Source of the DNA: M55B132 sp964508895
GTDB lineage: Bacteria > Bacteroidota > Bacteroidia > Bacteroidales > B18-G4
DNA length: 19,828 nt
Assembly: GCA_964508895.1 (NCBI GenBank)
Contig: CAZDWF010000068.1
Span: forward strand, 1 to 19,828
Direction of reading: 5' to 3'
A model generated the notes under the pieces. It was given only the letters and a program-made list of their open reading frames with translations. It had not been told where the DNA came from and ran no database searches. A program made the position numbers and the translations under genes. Shown here one piece after another: positions 1 to 8,262 of this stretch (positions are counted from its first letter, which is position 1; each line of letters begins with the position of its first letter).

Positions 1-1853
1 GTCGTTTAGTATCATACGATGAAACAGTAACTGTAGTAGTTGCAGAAATTAAAGATGATATTTTTACTCAGGAATTTTACGAGGAAATACTTGAACTGGC
101 TGCCTCATTCCAAACAGAAGATATTAAAATACATGTAGCAGGCAGGCCGATTGTGGAAGGAACAATGGCTCTTCTGGGCCCTGCTGATATGAAAAAGATG
201 GTTCCAATAGTACTGCTTGTAATAACCCTTGTACTGTTTATTATGCTTAGAAGTATAAAAAGTACCATACTCACAATGATGGTGGTATTTTTTAGTGTTC
301 TATGGGCATTTGGATTGATGGCATTGGTTAACATCCCCATATACGCGGTTTCTACAATGATACCTGTCATGCTTATTGCCATAGGGGTTGCCGACGGTAT
401 CCACCTTTACAGCCATCTGCAGCTATTTCTGCGAAAAAATCCTGCTACATCTAAGAAAGAAGCGAGCATTGATATGATAAATAATATGTGGAAGCCTGTA
501 GTGATGACTTCCATAACAACTGCAGTTGGATTCATCTCCTTGCTCTCCTCGCAGGTTTATCCAATTAAATATTTCGGGATCTTTACCGCTTTAGGAGTAT
601 TGGCAGCTATGTTGTTTTCTCTGACCCTGATACCGGCAGGAATTATGATTTTTGGTCTTCCAAAAGTAAAAAAGATTAAAACAAAGCAAACAAATGCTAA
701 GCCGGGCCTTGCTGACAATATTGCTTCATGGATTGTGAGAAGAAAAAGCATCTCCATTATTGCTACCGCTGTAATTATAATCTTATCAGTTATAGGAATG
801 CAGAAAATATGGATCAACTCAAGTTTCCTTGATAAATTCGAAAAGGATAGTGAAATTGTGCTGACTGATAAGTTTATCAATGAACATTTTGGGGGGACAA
901 CCACGCTCAATCTTATTTTGGATGCCGGGGATAAAAACACAGATGTTTTCAAAGAACCTGAAGTGCTGAAGTTGGTTAATAAAATGCAAAAGACAGTTGT
1001 ACAGGAACTGGAAGTTGCAGGAAATTCATTTTCACTTACCGATTATGTTAATAGGATGAATAAGGTAATGAATGCCGACAAGGAAGAGTTTAATACCATT
1101 CCTGACAGTAAAGAAATGATCGCTCAATACCTGTTGCTTTACGAAATGTCAGGCGATCCGGAAAACCTGAATAAAGTTGTTGACTATGACTACTCAAAAC
1201 TGAATGTGAATTTCCAGCTTAAAAGTGATAATTCCAAAGCCATTAATGCAGCATTGGCAGCAATAAACAGCTTTGAGGATGACTTTATGGAAAAAGATAT
1301 TACGATCAACTACGCTGGAAGTGGTTATAAGGGACTGATTTTTACCGACCTGATCCTTGAAGGACAGATCATGAGTATAATCCTGTCGCTGATTATTGTA
1401 ATTATCCTGTTGGGAATTATGTTTAAAAATTTCAAGCTGGGATTAATTGGTGCTGTCCCTATTGTAGTCACAGCCCTCATCAGTTTTGGGACCATGGGTT
1501 TTTTAGATATTCCGTTAAGTACCACAACAGCATTGCTTTCAAGTATTGCTATAGGTATCGGAATTGATTATGCAGTACATTTCATTGAGCAATATAAATT
1601 AAATGCAATAAATACCGGGGATAAGCTACTGACTGCACAAAAAACCATGGCACATTCAGGCAGGGCAATCAGCTTTAATGCTATTGTGGTCATTGCCGGA
1701 TTTTTAGTCCTGCTGTTTTCAGTATTTCCACCAAACCGCGAACTCGGTGCCCTGGTATCTTTGAATATGTTTACAAGCTTCCTGGGAACGCTTACAATTA
1801 TGCTTGTTTTATTAAATGTGTCGAATATCTATTTTAAAAAGAAGAAAAAATGA
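1..1853 (+). CDS. MMPL/RND-family inner-membrane exporter, 5' end outside the window
   Basis: The reading frame is open from base 3, so the gene starts left of the window; the in-frame GTG at 153 is internal. 616 residues are visible. Seen: a periplasmic end with a GRPIVEG stretch, then a block of five hydrophobic helices (about bases 200-660) holding IGVADGIHLY. A further helix follows at about 750-800, then a periplasmic loop of about 500 bases, and a second helix block (about 1365-1830) holding IGIGIDYAVHF. This duplicated layout with an Asp in each half is that of the MMPL/RND superfamily, proton-driven exporters of hydrophobic or lipid substrates. The stop overlaps the next gene by ATGA, and the third gene encodes an outer-membrane barrel, so the three probably form one envelope export system. 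Substrate unknown. Family call is firm; the role in a tripartite system is inference. Confidence 0.9.
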   Translation, partial: RLVSYDETVTVVVAEIKDDIFTQEFYEEILELAASFQTEDIKIHVAGRPIVEGTMALLGPADMKKMVPIVLLVITLVLFIMLRSIKSTILTMMVVFFSVLWAFGLMALVNIPIYAVSTMIPVMLIAIGVADGIHLYSHLQLFLRKNPATSKKEASIDMINNMWKPVVMTSITTAVGFISLLSSQVYPIKYFGIFTALGVLAAMLFSLTLIPAGIMIFGLPKVKKIKTKQTNAKPGLADNIASWIVRRKSISIIATAVIIILSVIGMQKIWINSSFLDKFEKDSEIVLTDKFINEHFGGTTTLNLILDAGDKNTDVFKEPEVLKLVNKMQKTVVQELEVAGNSFSLTDYVNRMNKVMNADKEEFNTIPDSKEMIAQYLLLYEMSGDPENLNKVVDYDYSKLNVNFQLKSDNSKAINAALAAINSFEDDFMEKDITINYAGSGYKGLIFTDLILEGQIMSIILSLIIVIILLGIMFKNFKLGLIGAVPIVVTALISFGTMGFLDIPLSTTTALLSSIAIGIGIDYAVHFIEQYKLNAINTGDKLLTAQKTMAHSGRAISFNAIVVIAGFLVLLFSVFPPNRELGALVSLNMFTSFLGTLTIMLVLLNVSNIYFKKKKK

Positions 1854-2632
1854 AAAACTCAAAAATCTTAGTAACAGTATTTGCTATCATCATTTCAATG
1901 GGCTATCAGACAATGGCTCAGGATATGACAGCAAGAGAAATTATAGAAAAAGTCTACAATCGTCCGGAAGGTGATGATATGACATCAAACCTTACAATGA
2001 CACTTATAAATAAAAGCGGAAAAGAAAGGATCAGAAAGATAAAGCAATTCACAAAGGATATGGGTGAAATGGAAAAAAGCATCATGTTCTTCCAGTCGCC
2101 GGCAGATGTCAAAAACACTTCATTCATGAACTGGTCCTATGATGATGAGAGTAAGAACGATGATCAGTGGATATACTTACCGGCATTGAAAAAGACCAAA
2201 CGTATATCAAGCGATAGCAAAAGCGACTATTTCATGGGATCTGATTTTACATACGATGATCTTGGAGATCGCAAATTAGACGACGATACACACAAACTTA
2301 TTGGGGAGGAAATCATTGATGGTGTTGATTATTATATAGTGGAAAGCATCTCTAAAGATGAGGATTATATTTACTCCAAGACTATTACATGGATCAGGAA
2401 AGACAAATTCATCGGACTAAAAAAAGAATTTTATGACGAAGATGAAGACTTGCTAAAGATCCTTCATATAAAAAGATTCGAAGAAATATCAGGCTTTTTG
2501 GTCATAACAAATTCTGAAATGCAAAACGTTCAGAAAAATCATAAAACGATGATGGTTCTGAGTGACATCAATATAAATACCGGAATTTCCGATTCTAAAT
2601 TTACCGAGCGAATCATGATGAGAGGGATATAA
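1850..2632 (+). CDS. LolA-like outer-membrane lipoprotein-sorting family protein
   Basis: 260 residues starting with a signal peptide, probable cleavage after residue 23 (TMA/Q). The body is a charged, beta-rich periplasmic protein. The signature DQWIYLPALKKTKRIS (residues 105-120), followed by SDYFMGSDFTYDDL, is typical of the PF17131-type 'outer membrane lipoprotein-sorting protein' family, which has the LolA/LolB half-barrel fold and is usually encoded beside MMPL/RND exporters. Established for the family: a hydrophobic cavity that can carry lipid-like cargo. Inferred: it shuttles the exporter's substrate across the periplasm to the barrel encoded next. The start codon lies inside the stop of the exporter gene (ATGA), suggesting translational coupling. 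There is no lipobox Cys at the cleavage site, so it is probably soluble. Confidence 0.82.
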   Translation: MKNSKILVTVFAIIISMGYQTMAQDMTAREIIEKVYNRPEGDDMTSNLTMTLINKSGKERIRKIKQFTKDMGEMEKSIMFFQSPADVKNTSFMNWSYDDESKNDDQWIYLPALKKTKRISSDSKSDYFMGSDFTYDDLGDRKLDDDTHKLIGEEIIDGVDYYIVESISKDEDYIYSKTITWIRKDKFIGLKKEFYDEDEDLLKILHIKRFEEISGFLVITNSEMQNVQKNHKTMMVLSDININTGISDSKFTERIMMRGI

Positions 2633-2644
2633 ATCAATTAAACT

Positions 2645-3886
2645 ATGAAAAGAATATCAATCATACTAATTGCCATCAGCATTGTCATAACAGTGAAGTC
2701 ACAAGATGTTGATATAAATGGTTTTGTAAGGAATTATACAGGGGTACAATATAATAATGGAAATTTTAATATGCTCCAAAACACCCTCAATATAAACTTT
2801 GAAAAAATGGGTGACCGGATGGCCTTTAAAGCCAACCCCATGTTTTATCTTTATGACATTGACAGCCTTGATTTTCGAATGCGGGAAATTTATCTTGATT
2901 TGTATTTTGACAATATTGACATCCGTATAGGAAAGCAGCAAATTGTCTGGGGCAAAGCCGATGGAGTTTTTATCACCGATATTGTTTCACCGCTCAATCT
3001 TACCGAATTTCTGTTACCTGATTTTGACGAGATCAGAATAGGCGTTTATGCTGCTAAAGTTGATTTTTATTTTGGTAAAAGCACCATCGAAGCTATCTGG
3101 AAACCAATTTATGCCGGCAATGAATATCCAGTACCGGGCTCAATATGGTTTAAACCACCTGAGTTTCCGGCTTCCCCAACTTACGATTATTCAAAAGAAA
3201 AAATTAACCCCAGTCTGGAAAATAGTGAGGTATATTTGAAATATTCATTATCCTCCTCTGCCATCGACTTCGATTTGATGGGAGCCTATACCTGGGATGC
3301 CACACCAAGTATGTATATTGAAAAACAATTTGAAATTGATACAATAACCAATATGCCTGTGCTTAGCGGATTGCTCATAACTCCTGAACATCATCGCTTA
3401 ACAGTTGCTGGTGGTTCATTTACTACTGATATTAAGGGTTTTGTACTTCGTGGTGAAGCTGCTTATTACAATGGTAAATACTTCCAGACTGCTGACCCCA
3501 AAGCAGACGGGGCTCTTGCACAAAAAGACTATCTGCACTATGTTGTTGGACTTGATTATGGTATTGGTAGCCTGAAATTGAGTGCTCAGTTTATTCAGAA
3601 GTACATTATGGATTATAATAATTTTATAGAAGAAGATGAATTTCAAAATACCATGACCTTCCTTGCCCGCTTCGATGCAATGCGGGAAACCTTACACCTT
3701 GAATTATTTTCATATGTTGGGCTTAAATATGGCGATGCTTTGATAAGACCAAAAGTCACCTATGATTTTAGCGACAGCTTCTCAATATTACTCGGATCAA
3801 ATATTTTCCTTGGCGATGAAAGGGGTATGTTTGGACGTTATGACGATAATTCCATGATTTACACGAAATTAAAATATAGCTTTTAA
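2645..3886 (+). CDS. Outer-membrane beta-barrel protein, DUF1302-like porin
   Basis: 413 residues with a signal peptide (cleavage near KSQ/DVD, residues 18-21), many alternating amphipathic strands and a terminal aromatic residue (LKYSF), as expected of an outer-membrane barrel. The motif IRIGKQQIVWGKADGVF (residues 93-109) matches the conserved GKQ-x-IxWG-x-xD element of DUF1302-type and related porins. It lies 12 bases after the LolA-like gene and is the third member of the exporter operon. In other phyla DUF1302 barrels likewise accompany RND/MMPL exporters and LolA-fold proteins. Inferred role: outer-membrane exit or insertion point for the exported substrate. What is carried cannot be read from the sequence. 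Confidence 0.75.
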   Translation: MKRISIILIAISIVITVKSQDVDINGFVRNYTGVQYNNGNFNMLQNTLNINFEKMGDRMAFKANPMFYLYDIDSLDFRMREIYLDLYFDNIDIRIGKQQIVWGKADGVFITDIVSPLNLTEFLLPDFDEIRIGVYAAKVDFYFGKSTIEAIWKPIYAGNEYPVPGSIWFKPPEFPASPTYDYSKEKINPSLENSEVYLKYSLSSSAIDFDLMGAYTWDATPSMYIEKQFEIDTITNMPVLSGLLITPEHHRLTVAGGSFTTDIKGFVLRGEAAYYNGKYFQTADPKADGALAQKDYLHYVVGLDYGIGSLKLSAQFIQKYIMDYNNFIEEDEFQNTMTFLARFDAMRETLHLELFSYVGLKYGDALIRPKVTYDFSDSFSILLGSNIFLGDERGMFGRYDDNSMIYTKLKYSF

Positions 3887-3995
3887 ACGGAATTTAAAAA
3901 AAGAAATATTACTTTCAAAAATAAAATTCAATTTCTAAAGACTTTTCTCAATATTATTTGTTTATTATTTCTGAATTAACTTAAAACTATCAAAT

Positions 3996-4412
3996 ATGAA
4001 AAGAAAAACAGTTTTTGCATTAATATCTGTTGCTGCATTTATTGTGTTTGCAGCATTGAGCCCTTCAAGCCAAAACAATCCTAAACTTACAGATCCTCCC
4101 CAGGAAAAAGCACCGGATCTTGGATTTCCTGCAGATGTTCAGGATGTCATTATGAAATCATGTTACGGTTGCCATAATGATGACGCAAAAAGTGTCAAAG
4201 CCAAAATGAAGCTTAATTTCTCTAAATGGGACGGACTTAAAGACACTAAAAAGATCAAGAAACTGGATAACATCTGTAAAACAATGGAAGAGAGGGATAT
4301 GCCTCCGAAAAAATTTCTTAACAAATATCCTGATCGTAAACTAAGCGATGAAGAAATAAAGTTAGTATGTAAATGGGTAGATGATGAGATAAATAAAATC
4401 ATGGGAGAGTGA
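3996..4412 (+). CDS. Small haem-binding protein with one CxxCH motif (PF14376-like)
   Basis: 138 residues. An N-terminal hydrophobic segment (about residues 5-22) serves as a signal or membrane anchor and is followed by a Pro-rich linker. The haem attachment motif CYGCH is at residues 56-60. A later ERDMPPKKFL (Met102) is a candidate distal ligand, and the C-terminal helix carries LSDEEIKLVCKWVDDE. This arrangement (CxxCH, then a Met-Pro element, then a 'sxeE...icxW' helix) is that of the Bacteroidota haem-binding domain PF14376, distantly cytochrome c-like. Likely periplasmic, membrane-tethered and redox-linked. Extra Cys94 and Cys125 are worth noting: the downstream gene has Cys at the equivalent places, so they may pair. 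It overlaps the next gene by four bases (GTGA). Electron partner unknown. Confidence 0.8.
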   Translation: MKRKTVFALISVAAFIVFAALSPSSQNNPKLTDPPQEKAPDLGFPADVQDVIMKSCYGCHNDDAKSVKAKMKLNFSKWDGLKDTKKIKKLDNICKTMEERDMPPKKFLNKYPDRKLSDEEIKLVCKWVDDEINKIMGE

Positions 4413-4873
4413 AACGAATACTGCTGATCACTACCGGATTTATCATTCTGGCATTTATTGTTATTCAATTCTTTCAACCGGAAAAGAATTTATCTGAACC
4501 TACTACAGATGATTTTTTCATGCAAATAACTGATATGCCTGATTCTATTAAGATCAATATTGAAAATGCATGTTATGACTGCCATTCCAACAAGACAAAA
4601 TATCCCTTTTATGCAAAAATTGCCCCCTTATCCTGGTATATTAACAAACATGTTGTTGAAGGTAAGGAAGAGTTGAATTTTTCAGAATGGGGCACTTTTT
4701 CAAAACGTGAAAAAATAAGCGCACTTGTCGATATTTGCGAAGTGCTTGATAAAGGTTCAATGCCATTGAAAGAGTATATTAAACTTCATCGAGAAGCAAG
4801 CTTATCTGAGAAACAAGTTACAGACATTTGTAACTGGACTGATGAATTGGCATCTGAAATAATGAAGCCATAA
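4409..4873 (+). CDS. Haem-binding domain-containing protein (PF14376)
   Basis: 154 residues from a GTG start that overlaps the previous stop as GTGA; no better ATG exists, and the N-terminus from GTG gives a clean membrane anchor (KRILLITTGFIILAFIVIQF). Residues 55-59 are CYDCH, followed by SNKTKYPFYAKIAPLSWY, a Trp/His-containing stretch very typical of the family. Then come NFSEWG, a Met118-Pro element and a closing helix with the DICNW pattern. This is the canonical member of the pair, while the upstream one is more divergent. Both are probably periplasmic single-haem proteins tethered to the inner membrane. Family call is strong; physiological role is not known. Confidence 0.87.
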   Translation: MKRILLITTGFIILAFIVIQFFQPEKNLSEPTTDDFFMQITDMPDSIKINIENACYDCHSNKTKYPFYAKIAPLSWYINKHVVEGKEELNFSEWGTFSKREKISALVDICEVLDKGSMPLKEYIKLHREASLSEKQVTDICNWTDELASEIMKP

Positions 4874-4893
4874 TAAACAGGATCCAGTTTATT
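4872..4893. terminator. Imperfect 22-base palindrome between convergent stops
   Basis: Arms AATAAAC and GTTTATT enclose a GGATCC core, with a single mismatched A/A pair. It overlaps the stop codons of the convergent genes on both sides, where a shared bidirectional terminator would sit. The stem is AT-rich and there is no long T run, so function is only suggested by position. Confidence 0.3.
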
Positions 4894-6310
4894 TCGATTT
4901 AAAAAAGTTAGGTTTTACGATCAGCATGGTATATACAAAATAGTTATTTCCCATGTCATATAGTTCTTTCTTAGCAGCATCTTTGTATCCATAAACCATC
5001 TGGTTCTTAATATCTGAGATAATGCCATATGAGAATCCTGTTTTAAGAATTACTTCCTTACTGAATTTCTGAGTTATAGCCAGGTCTATATAATTCCCCA
5101 GGCTTCCTTTCCAGTATACAGGATCACCATTGTCATCCAACTCAGTTACCGGCTTTTTGGTAACAGGATCAAAGCCACTATGCGCAAGCACTTTAGTATT
5201 TAGTATTGGAGCATAAAAGACAAAATCAATAATTGTCTTTTTACTAAGCTTATAGTTTACTTTAAAATACGGATCAAAATAACCTCCGCCTTTTGTTCCT
5301 ATCTTATAATTATCCTGGACCAGGAAGTGGTTCATATGCCCGCCATAATATGGAAAGCGCGCACTATACATCAAATCAAACGAATGGCGGGTGTTATTAT
5401 AAGATTCACCACTGTTTGAGTAATCTTGTCCTGATATTAACTCCATTCCAAGTGAAACTTCCATTTTCTTTTCCAGAGTTCTAAAACCGAGTTCTCCAGC
5501 AATTAAATATGCAGATATGCTCTTACGAGCACCGTCAGAACCCCTATTCATATCACCACCATGCTGATAATATCCGGAAGCGTGAGCAAATAAACCATTC
5601 TCAACTTTCTTTCCTTTATTATAATTAATATTAATACCATGAGTTCCTGTTCCCAATAATATATTAGTGGTATCTTCCTTTCCTGAAAGTGTAAACATCA
5701 ATGCTACAGAAAGTTTCTCATTAAATACCTTTTTAATATTCAGGAAGTTCATGGTTTTCATTTTGTCGTAATTCCATGTAGAATTGTCAACCATTCCTGT
5801 ACGAAATCCATCATTATTATACGATACTCCTAAGTCAATAAACCATCCTGAACCTTGATTATGCATTTTATAAAGAATTCCATCATAACTCAGGCCAGAT
5901 GTCCACCAGTTTCTCCATGAAAGCATTCTCATATCGTTGTAATTCCACTCCTGACGACCTACACGAATACTTGAATTATTAGTGATTCTTAAATCAACCC
6001 ATGCTTCATAAACACCAAATGATGATGAGTTACCCTCCACACCAGTTTTATTCACCAAATCATCTCCACCCCAAACACGTGCATCCTGTAAGGTGAACCT
6101 TGTAGATAATTTATCGTTTGAAAAATTTATTATCAATCTTGTGCGTTGATCGAAAGAAAAAACAGCATCTGTTTCAGCTTTTACAGGAAGCTTATAACCA
6201 TGATCAATAGCAAACCTGCTTCTGAATTCTCCATCAACAGATAGCTGAGCAAAAAGATTTGTTGAAATTGCAATCAATACAATACTTATAACAAATTTTA
6301 ACCTATCCAT
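4889..6310 (-). CDS. Alginate-export-family outer-membrane porin
   Basis: 473 residues with a signal peptide cleaved near residue 21 (LFA/Q), then long alternating beta strands. Diagnostic stretches are VDGEFRSRF near the N-terminus, FTLQDARVWGG, and VGRQEWNYNDMRMLSWRNW followed by SGLSYDG. These match the GRQ...R...W...S..DG pattern of the alginate export (AlgE-like, PF13372) barrels common in Bacteroidota. The length fits the family. Such proteins form 16- to 18-stranded outer-membrane channels; the real substrate in Bacteroidota is usually unknown, and there is no alginate pathway in this window. The ATG at 6310 is the natural start because it gives the signal peptide. Convergent with the haem-binding pair. 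Confidence 0.78.
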   Translation of the reverse strand: MDRLKFVISIVLIAISTNLFAQLSVDGEFRSRFAIDHGYKLPVKAETDAVFSFDQRTRLIINFSNDKLSTRFTLQDARVWGGDDLVNKTGVEGNSSSFGVYEAWVDLRITNNSSIRVGRQEWNYNDMRMLSWRNWWTSGLSYDGILYKMHNQGSGWFIDLGVSYNNDGFRTGMVDNSTWNYDKMKTMNFLNIKKVFNEKLSVALMFTLSGKEDTTNILLGTGTHGININYNKGKKVENGLFAHASGYYQHGGDMNRGSDGARKSISAYLIAGELGFRTLEKKMEVSLGMELISGQDYSNSGESYNNTRHSFDLMYSARFPYYGGHMNHFLVQDNYKIGTKGGGYFDPYFKVNYKLSKKTIIDFVFYAPILNTKVLAHSGFDPVTKKPVTELDDNGDPVYWKGSLGNYIDLAITQKFSKEVILKTGFSYGIISDIKNQMVYGYKDAAKKELYDMGNNYFVYTMLIVKPNFFKSK

Positions 6311-6348
6311 AATAATTGATTTAAAGTTTTATAAAGTGATAAAGCTAA

Positions 6349-6441
6349 TTAATTATTGGGAACTGCTTCCAGTATCTCTTCATTCTCCCTTGTATTATGA
6401 CCCATTCCCTCAGGAATAATACCTGTCATAGTGCTTGCCAT
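6349..6441 (-). CDS. Possible 30-residue ORF or relic between porin and protease genes
   Basis: On the minus strand, an ATG at 6441 opens 30 codons (begins MASTMTGIIPEGMG, ends EILEAVPNN) ending in TAA at 6349. The same frame is open for about 18 further codons upstream, back to a stop just after the protease gene. The composition is protein-like (acidic helix at the end) rather than random AT-rich translation. I do not recognise it. It could be a small gene, the tail of a decayed gene, or chance. Confidence 0.2.
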   Translation of the reverse strand: MASTMTGIIPEGMGHNTRENEEILEAVPNN

Positions 6442-6510
6442 CAAGCCAGAGTTCAGCCTTGAAATAAAGTTAGAATTTGAAAAAATCCTGAATCGAATTT
6501 ACTTATTCAA

Positions 6511-8145
6511 TTAATACGAGTATGAAATGATTATCTTCCTGCTTATACTAATATCATTAGCCCTCAGAGTATAGAAATAAATTCCGTCTTTAAGTTTTCC
6601 TCCATTATCTCCGATTGCAGTCCACTGTATTGTATGCTCACCAGATAATTGATTCTCGTTAACAAGGGTAGCCACTTCGCTTCCTGTTAAATCATAAACC
6701 TTTACGATAACATGGGCACTAGAACCTAAAGTATAGTTTATGTTAGTAAAACTACTGAATGGGTTTGGCGAGTTTTGACTGAGGGTAATATTTCCAATTC
6801 CATCAAACTCATTTATTGATACTCCTGAATTCACACTCAATCCTTTAATACAGAAGTTACCTGTATTCTGATATCCTGAAGGATCATCGTAATTATAGAA
6901 GTCAAGCCAGTTTCCGTTATCCTTATAATAGCTTTCTTCAGGATTGGCTGCAGACTCAACAAGAGTTTTTTGACCACCACCAAGAAGTACAGGTACCTCG
7001 GAAGTCCTGTCGTAAGGATGACCGCCATTTTCCAGGAAGAGATAAATATAAAATTCATCACCTCCAATTAAGGAAACACCCTGCTCAATTTCAATAGTAT
7101 GAAATCCTTTATATTCAATACTTCCTGAAGCAGAATACAGTTCATTGCTTAAAGTTGTTCCATCAAAATCAGCATAGATCTTGATTTCATAATTCTCATT
7201 ATGGGTATTACAGAAAAAGCTAACAGCTTTCAGTATCTCATCTCCTCCTGCAATAAATTTATTAAATGCTTCCTGGCAGTCAACTTTGGTATCTCTCCAC
7301 CCATGATAATCGTGATAATAGGTGTTCTCATATTGCAAAGGTTCTACATCCTGGAAAGACACGGCACCCATTTCAGGTTCACGGCAACTCCATTTGTCAT
7401 AATATGAGATATAGAAATACCCATCGAATCCCCATCCGGCTCCCCAGCTGTTTTTCACTATCCAGCCACCGGGTTGGGGTGCTTGTGTGACCAAATTATC
7501 ATCCCAGCCAACTATGGAGATCGCATGATTAGGAAGCATTGTAGTTGAAGGAGGTTGATAGTGTACATAATTACTATTAAGATATTGCCCGCTGTATGCC
7601 ATACAGGTGCCTATAACACCCTCATCCATTATCTTTTGCTTAATCAATTCTATGCCATTAAGCTGATCATCCATGGTATACCACTCAACAACACGCGCAT
7701 AGTAATAATGATAAGATGCTTTATATCTGTCTGGAGGACTGCTATATGATTGTCCGTCAATATCTCTTACAGCACCTTCATTCCTGCTCAGATAAGCAGT
7801 AGTAACCATGTAATCTCCTCCCATATGAACTTCCAGCCCACTTCCTGAAGGAGGGTTAATATCATCATTATTATGCTGGTTAAAACCGTTCCACCAATCA
7901 AGGTGATATTCCGCAAGGTCAGGCTCACCAGTTTCGCCGGCAGCCGCCCATGCTCCTGTCATCAAGAGGTTCCCCTCCATTGCAGACATGGCACCAAATG
8001 TCCAACAGGTTCCTCCTTGCTGTGATTTTATAGATGTGACATAATTTTCACCATTATAATCTCTTAGATCGAAAGTCTCTGGTAACTGGGCAAGTGAAAA
8101 ACCCATTGTAAGCATTACCAAAGAAATAGTAAATAAAAACTTCAT
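6511..8145 (-). CDS. Secreted papain-like (C1) cysteine protease with T9SS sorting domain
   Basis: 544 residues. Signal peptide to about residue 19 (SLA/Q), then directly LPETFDLRDY, the usual start of a mature C1 peptidase; no long propeptide is present. Catalytic residues can be placed: Cys47 in GGTCWTFGAMSAMEG with Gln42/43 as oxyanion-hole candidate, His207 in PNHAISIVGWDD and Asn232 in WIVKNSWGAGWG. A middle beta-rich region (about 270-437) contains KAVSFFCNTHNENYEIKIY, resembling the lectin-like domain often fused to bacterial C1 peptidases. Residues about 455-544 are a type A T9SS sorting domain (SQNSPNPFSSFTNINY, then KVYDLTGSEV, then GIYFYTL near the end). It should be exported by Sec, then carried across the outer membrane by T9SS and released or anchored. 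Likely role: extracellular or surface proteolysis. An exact -7 box lies just upstream. Confidence 0.93.
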   Translation of the reverse strand: MKFLFTISLVMLTMGFSLAQLPETFDLRDYNGENYVTSIKSQQGGTCWTFGAMSAMEGNLLMTGAWAAAGETGEPDLAEYHLDWWNGFNQHNNDDINPPSGSGLEVHMGGDYMVTTAYLSRNEGAVRDIDGQSYSSPPDRYKASYHYYYARVVEWYTMDDQLNGIELIKQKIMDEGVIGTCMAYSGQYLNSNYVHYQPPSTTMLPNHAISIVGWDDNLVTQAPQPGGWIVKNSWGAGWGFDGYFYISYYDKWSCREPEMGAVSFQDVEPLQYENTYYHDYHGWRDTKVDCQEAFNKFIAGGDEILKAVSFFCNTHNENYEIKIYADFDGTTLSNELYSASGSIEYKGFHTIEIEQGVSLIGGDEFYIYLFLENGGHPYDRTSEVPVLLGGGQKTLVESAANPEESYYKDNGNWLDFYNYDDPSGYQNTGNFCIKGLSVNSGVSINEFDGIGNITLSQNSPNPFSSFTNINYTLGSSAHVIVKVYDLTGSEVATLVNENQLSGEHTIQWTAIGDNGGKLKDGIYFYTLRANDISISRKIIISYSY

Positions 8146-8170
8146 ATTCTAAATATTTTAAATTAAACAA

Positions 8171-8178
8171 CAAAGGTA
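8171..8178 (-). promoter_or_regulatory. Candidate Bacteroidota -7 box for the C1 protease gene
   Basis: On the minus strand this reads TACCTTTG, an exact match to the Bacteroidota -7 consensus TAnnTTTG, 25 bases before the ATG at 8145. No clear TTTG -33 box is seen at the usual spacing, so the call rests on the -7 match and its position. Confidence 0.4.
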
Positions 8179-8235
8179 TTAATATAAGTCAGACAGGGAA
8201 ATTTTATGGAAGGTTGCTTGATTAATTCCGGTAAC

Positions 8236-8261
8236 TGACAACTAGTCTCTTGTCATTTTTT
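8236..8261. terminator. Hairpin with T run downstream of the channel gene
   Basis: TGACAA (8236-8241) and TTGTCA (8250-8255) form a perfect six-pair stem with an eight-base loop, followed on the plus strand by six T. It lies just beyond the stop of the minus-strand channel gene. The T run faces the wrong way for that gene, so if it acts for it, it is by the stem alone. Confidence 0.3.
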
Positions 8262-8262
8262 A

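Noticed and set aside
153..155. GTG as the true start of the MMPL exporter gene
   Set aside because: The frame is open back to base 3 with sensible protein text ending in GRPIVEG, and a start here would remove the periplasmic part before the helix block; the gene is cut by the window.
557..952. Minus-strand open frame opposite the exporter gene
   Set aside because: Shadow of the MMPL coding frame; its translation has no domain features and the plus strand is clearly coding.
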